This document shows positions 63,801 through 64,000 of a stretch of 64,000 nucleotides of DNA, in pieces (position 1 is the first letter of the stretch; the number at the start of each line of letters is the position of its first letter). Under the pieces are notes generated by a model, which saw nothing but the letters and a program-made list of their open reading frames with translations, ran no database searches and was not told the DNA's origin. The position numbers and the translations under genes were made by a program. The DNA lies in contig NZ_LECT01000001.1 in assembly GCF_001027925.1 (NCBI RefSeq), positions 124,001 through 188,000 of the forward strand, in the 5' to 3' direction. Source of the stretch: Rhodopirellula islandica. Lineage in GTDB: Bacteria > Planctomycetota > Planctomycetia > Pirellulales > Pirellulaceae.

Positions 63801-64000
63801 TTCACTGAAAAGTGGCGTTGGCTCGCGAAGCAGGTGCGCAGGCGTCTTCGGGTGTGTGAGCCATTCGGCGTTAGCCACGGTTCCATCGCACAACCGGGGC
63901 GATCGCTGGACCGCGAAATGTTTTCTGTTGTAGAGCGTATTCGTTTGCGCAAGTTTTCATCCCGGTAGGGATGTCAGATGGTAGCCGTCGGTAAGCGACA
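63801..64000 (+). other. Right-end intergenic stretch with short palindrome
   Basis: About 200 bases with no gene. A perfect inverted repeat CATCCC-GGTA-GGGATG lies at 63958-63973. From memory, similar CATCCCGG..GGGATG sequences recur as dispersed elements in related genomes, so this may be the edge of another repeat array cut by the window end. Confidence 0.4.

Noticed and set aside
1-64000. CRISPR arrays, transposases, integrases, rRNA operons
   Set aside because: No regular direct repeats with spacers, no DDE or tyrosine recombinase motifs and no rRNA-like sequence were found on either strand.

Overview
The window looks like chromosomal DNA from a marine planctomycete of the Pirellulaceae, most like Rhodopirellula. 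The evidence is a set of planctomycete-typical features: two DUF1559 prepilin-like proteins, an LEPR-XLL-like surface-protein leader, a giant Ser/Thr kinase fused to WD40 repeats, a TPR/FG-GAP/UnbV protein, a redoxin-cytochrome c-copper monooxygenase chain, the hpnCDE squalene pathway, and very long exported Pro/Ala-rich proteins. I found no rRNA, tRNA, CRISPR array, transposase or prophage. The assignment comes from gene content and motifs, not from a database search.

Layout. 1-14.3 kb: a truncated exported protein on the minus strand, then an LEPR-XLL-type surface protein translationally coupled to a 1917-aa membrane Ser/Thr kinase with WD40 repeats. These face a minus-strand trio of membrane-fusion/adaptor proteins (one fused to a site-2 protease core) that is divergent from a TolC-like outer-membrane factor. 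14.3-27.4 kb: tolC-like gene, the rpmE-prfA-prmC translation operon, a DUF1559 protein, glycogen debranching enzyme glgX, a TPR/FG-GAP/UnbV protein and ispH. 27.5-33.7 kb: hpnC-hpnD-hpnE (farnesyl-PP to squalene) followed by a class II photolyase fused to a renalase-like flavoprotein. 33.6-37.2 kb: flagellar operon flbD-motA-motB-fliL-fliN-fliO. 37.8-41.9 kb: an acyl-activating enzyme plus aldehyde dehydrogenase pair, and a Gly-rich exported protein. 42.5-45.6 kb: mnmG and an rlmM-like methyltransferase. 45.6-62 kb: exported Pro-rich proteins, glycosyltransferases, sugar epimerases (including wecB) and a Wza-like export protein, suggesting an extracellular or surface polysaccharide function. 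62-64 kb: lysA-like decarboxylase and a 2Fe-2S ferredoxin.

How the genes may work together. Squalene made by HpnCDE from isoprenoid precursors (IspH is the divergent neighbour) could feed hopanoid or sterol synthesis. The sugar epimerases, glycosyltransferases and Wza-like protein fit polysaccharide synthesis and export. The adaptor trio and TolC resemble an envelope-spanning export machine with no pump encoded beside it; the surface protein and kinase just beyond it are candidate partners.

Between and inside genes are several families of short palindromic dispersed repeats. One copy lies in frame inside the kinase gene, and another overlaps the apparent 5' end of the UnbV-protein gene. The most interesting candidates are the threonine-motif array of the kinase, the pump-less adaptor/protease/TolC locus, the photolyase-renalase fusion, the LuxE/LuxC-like pair and the repeat families.
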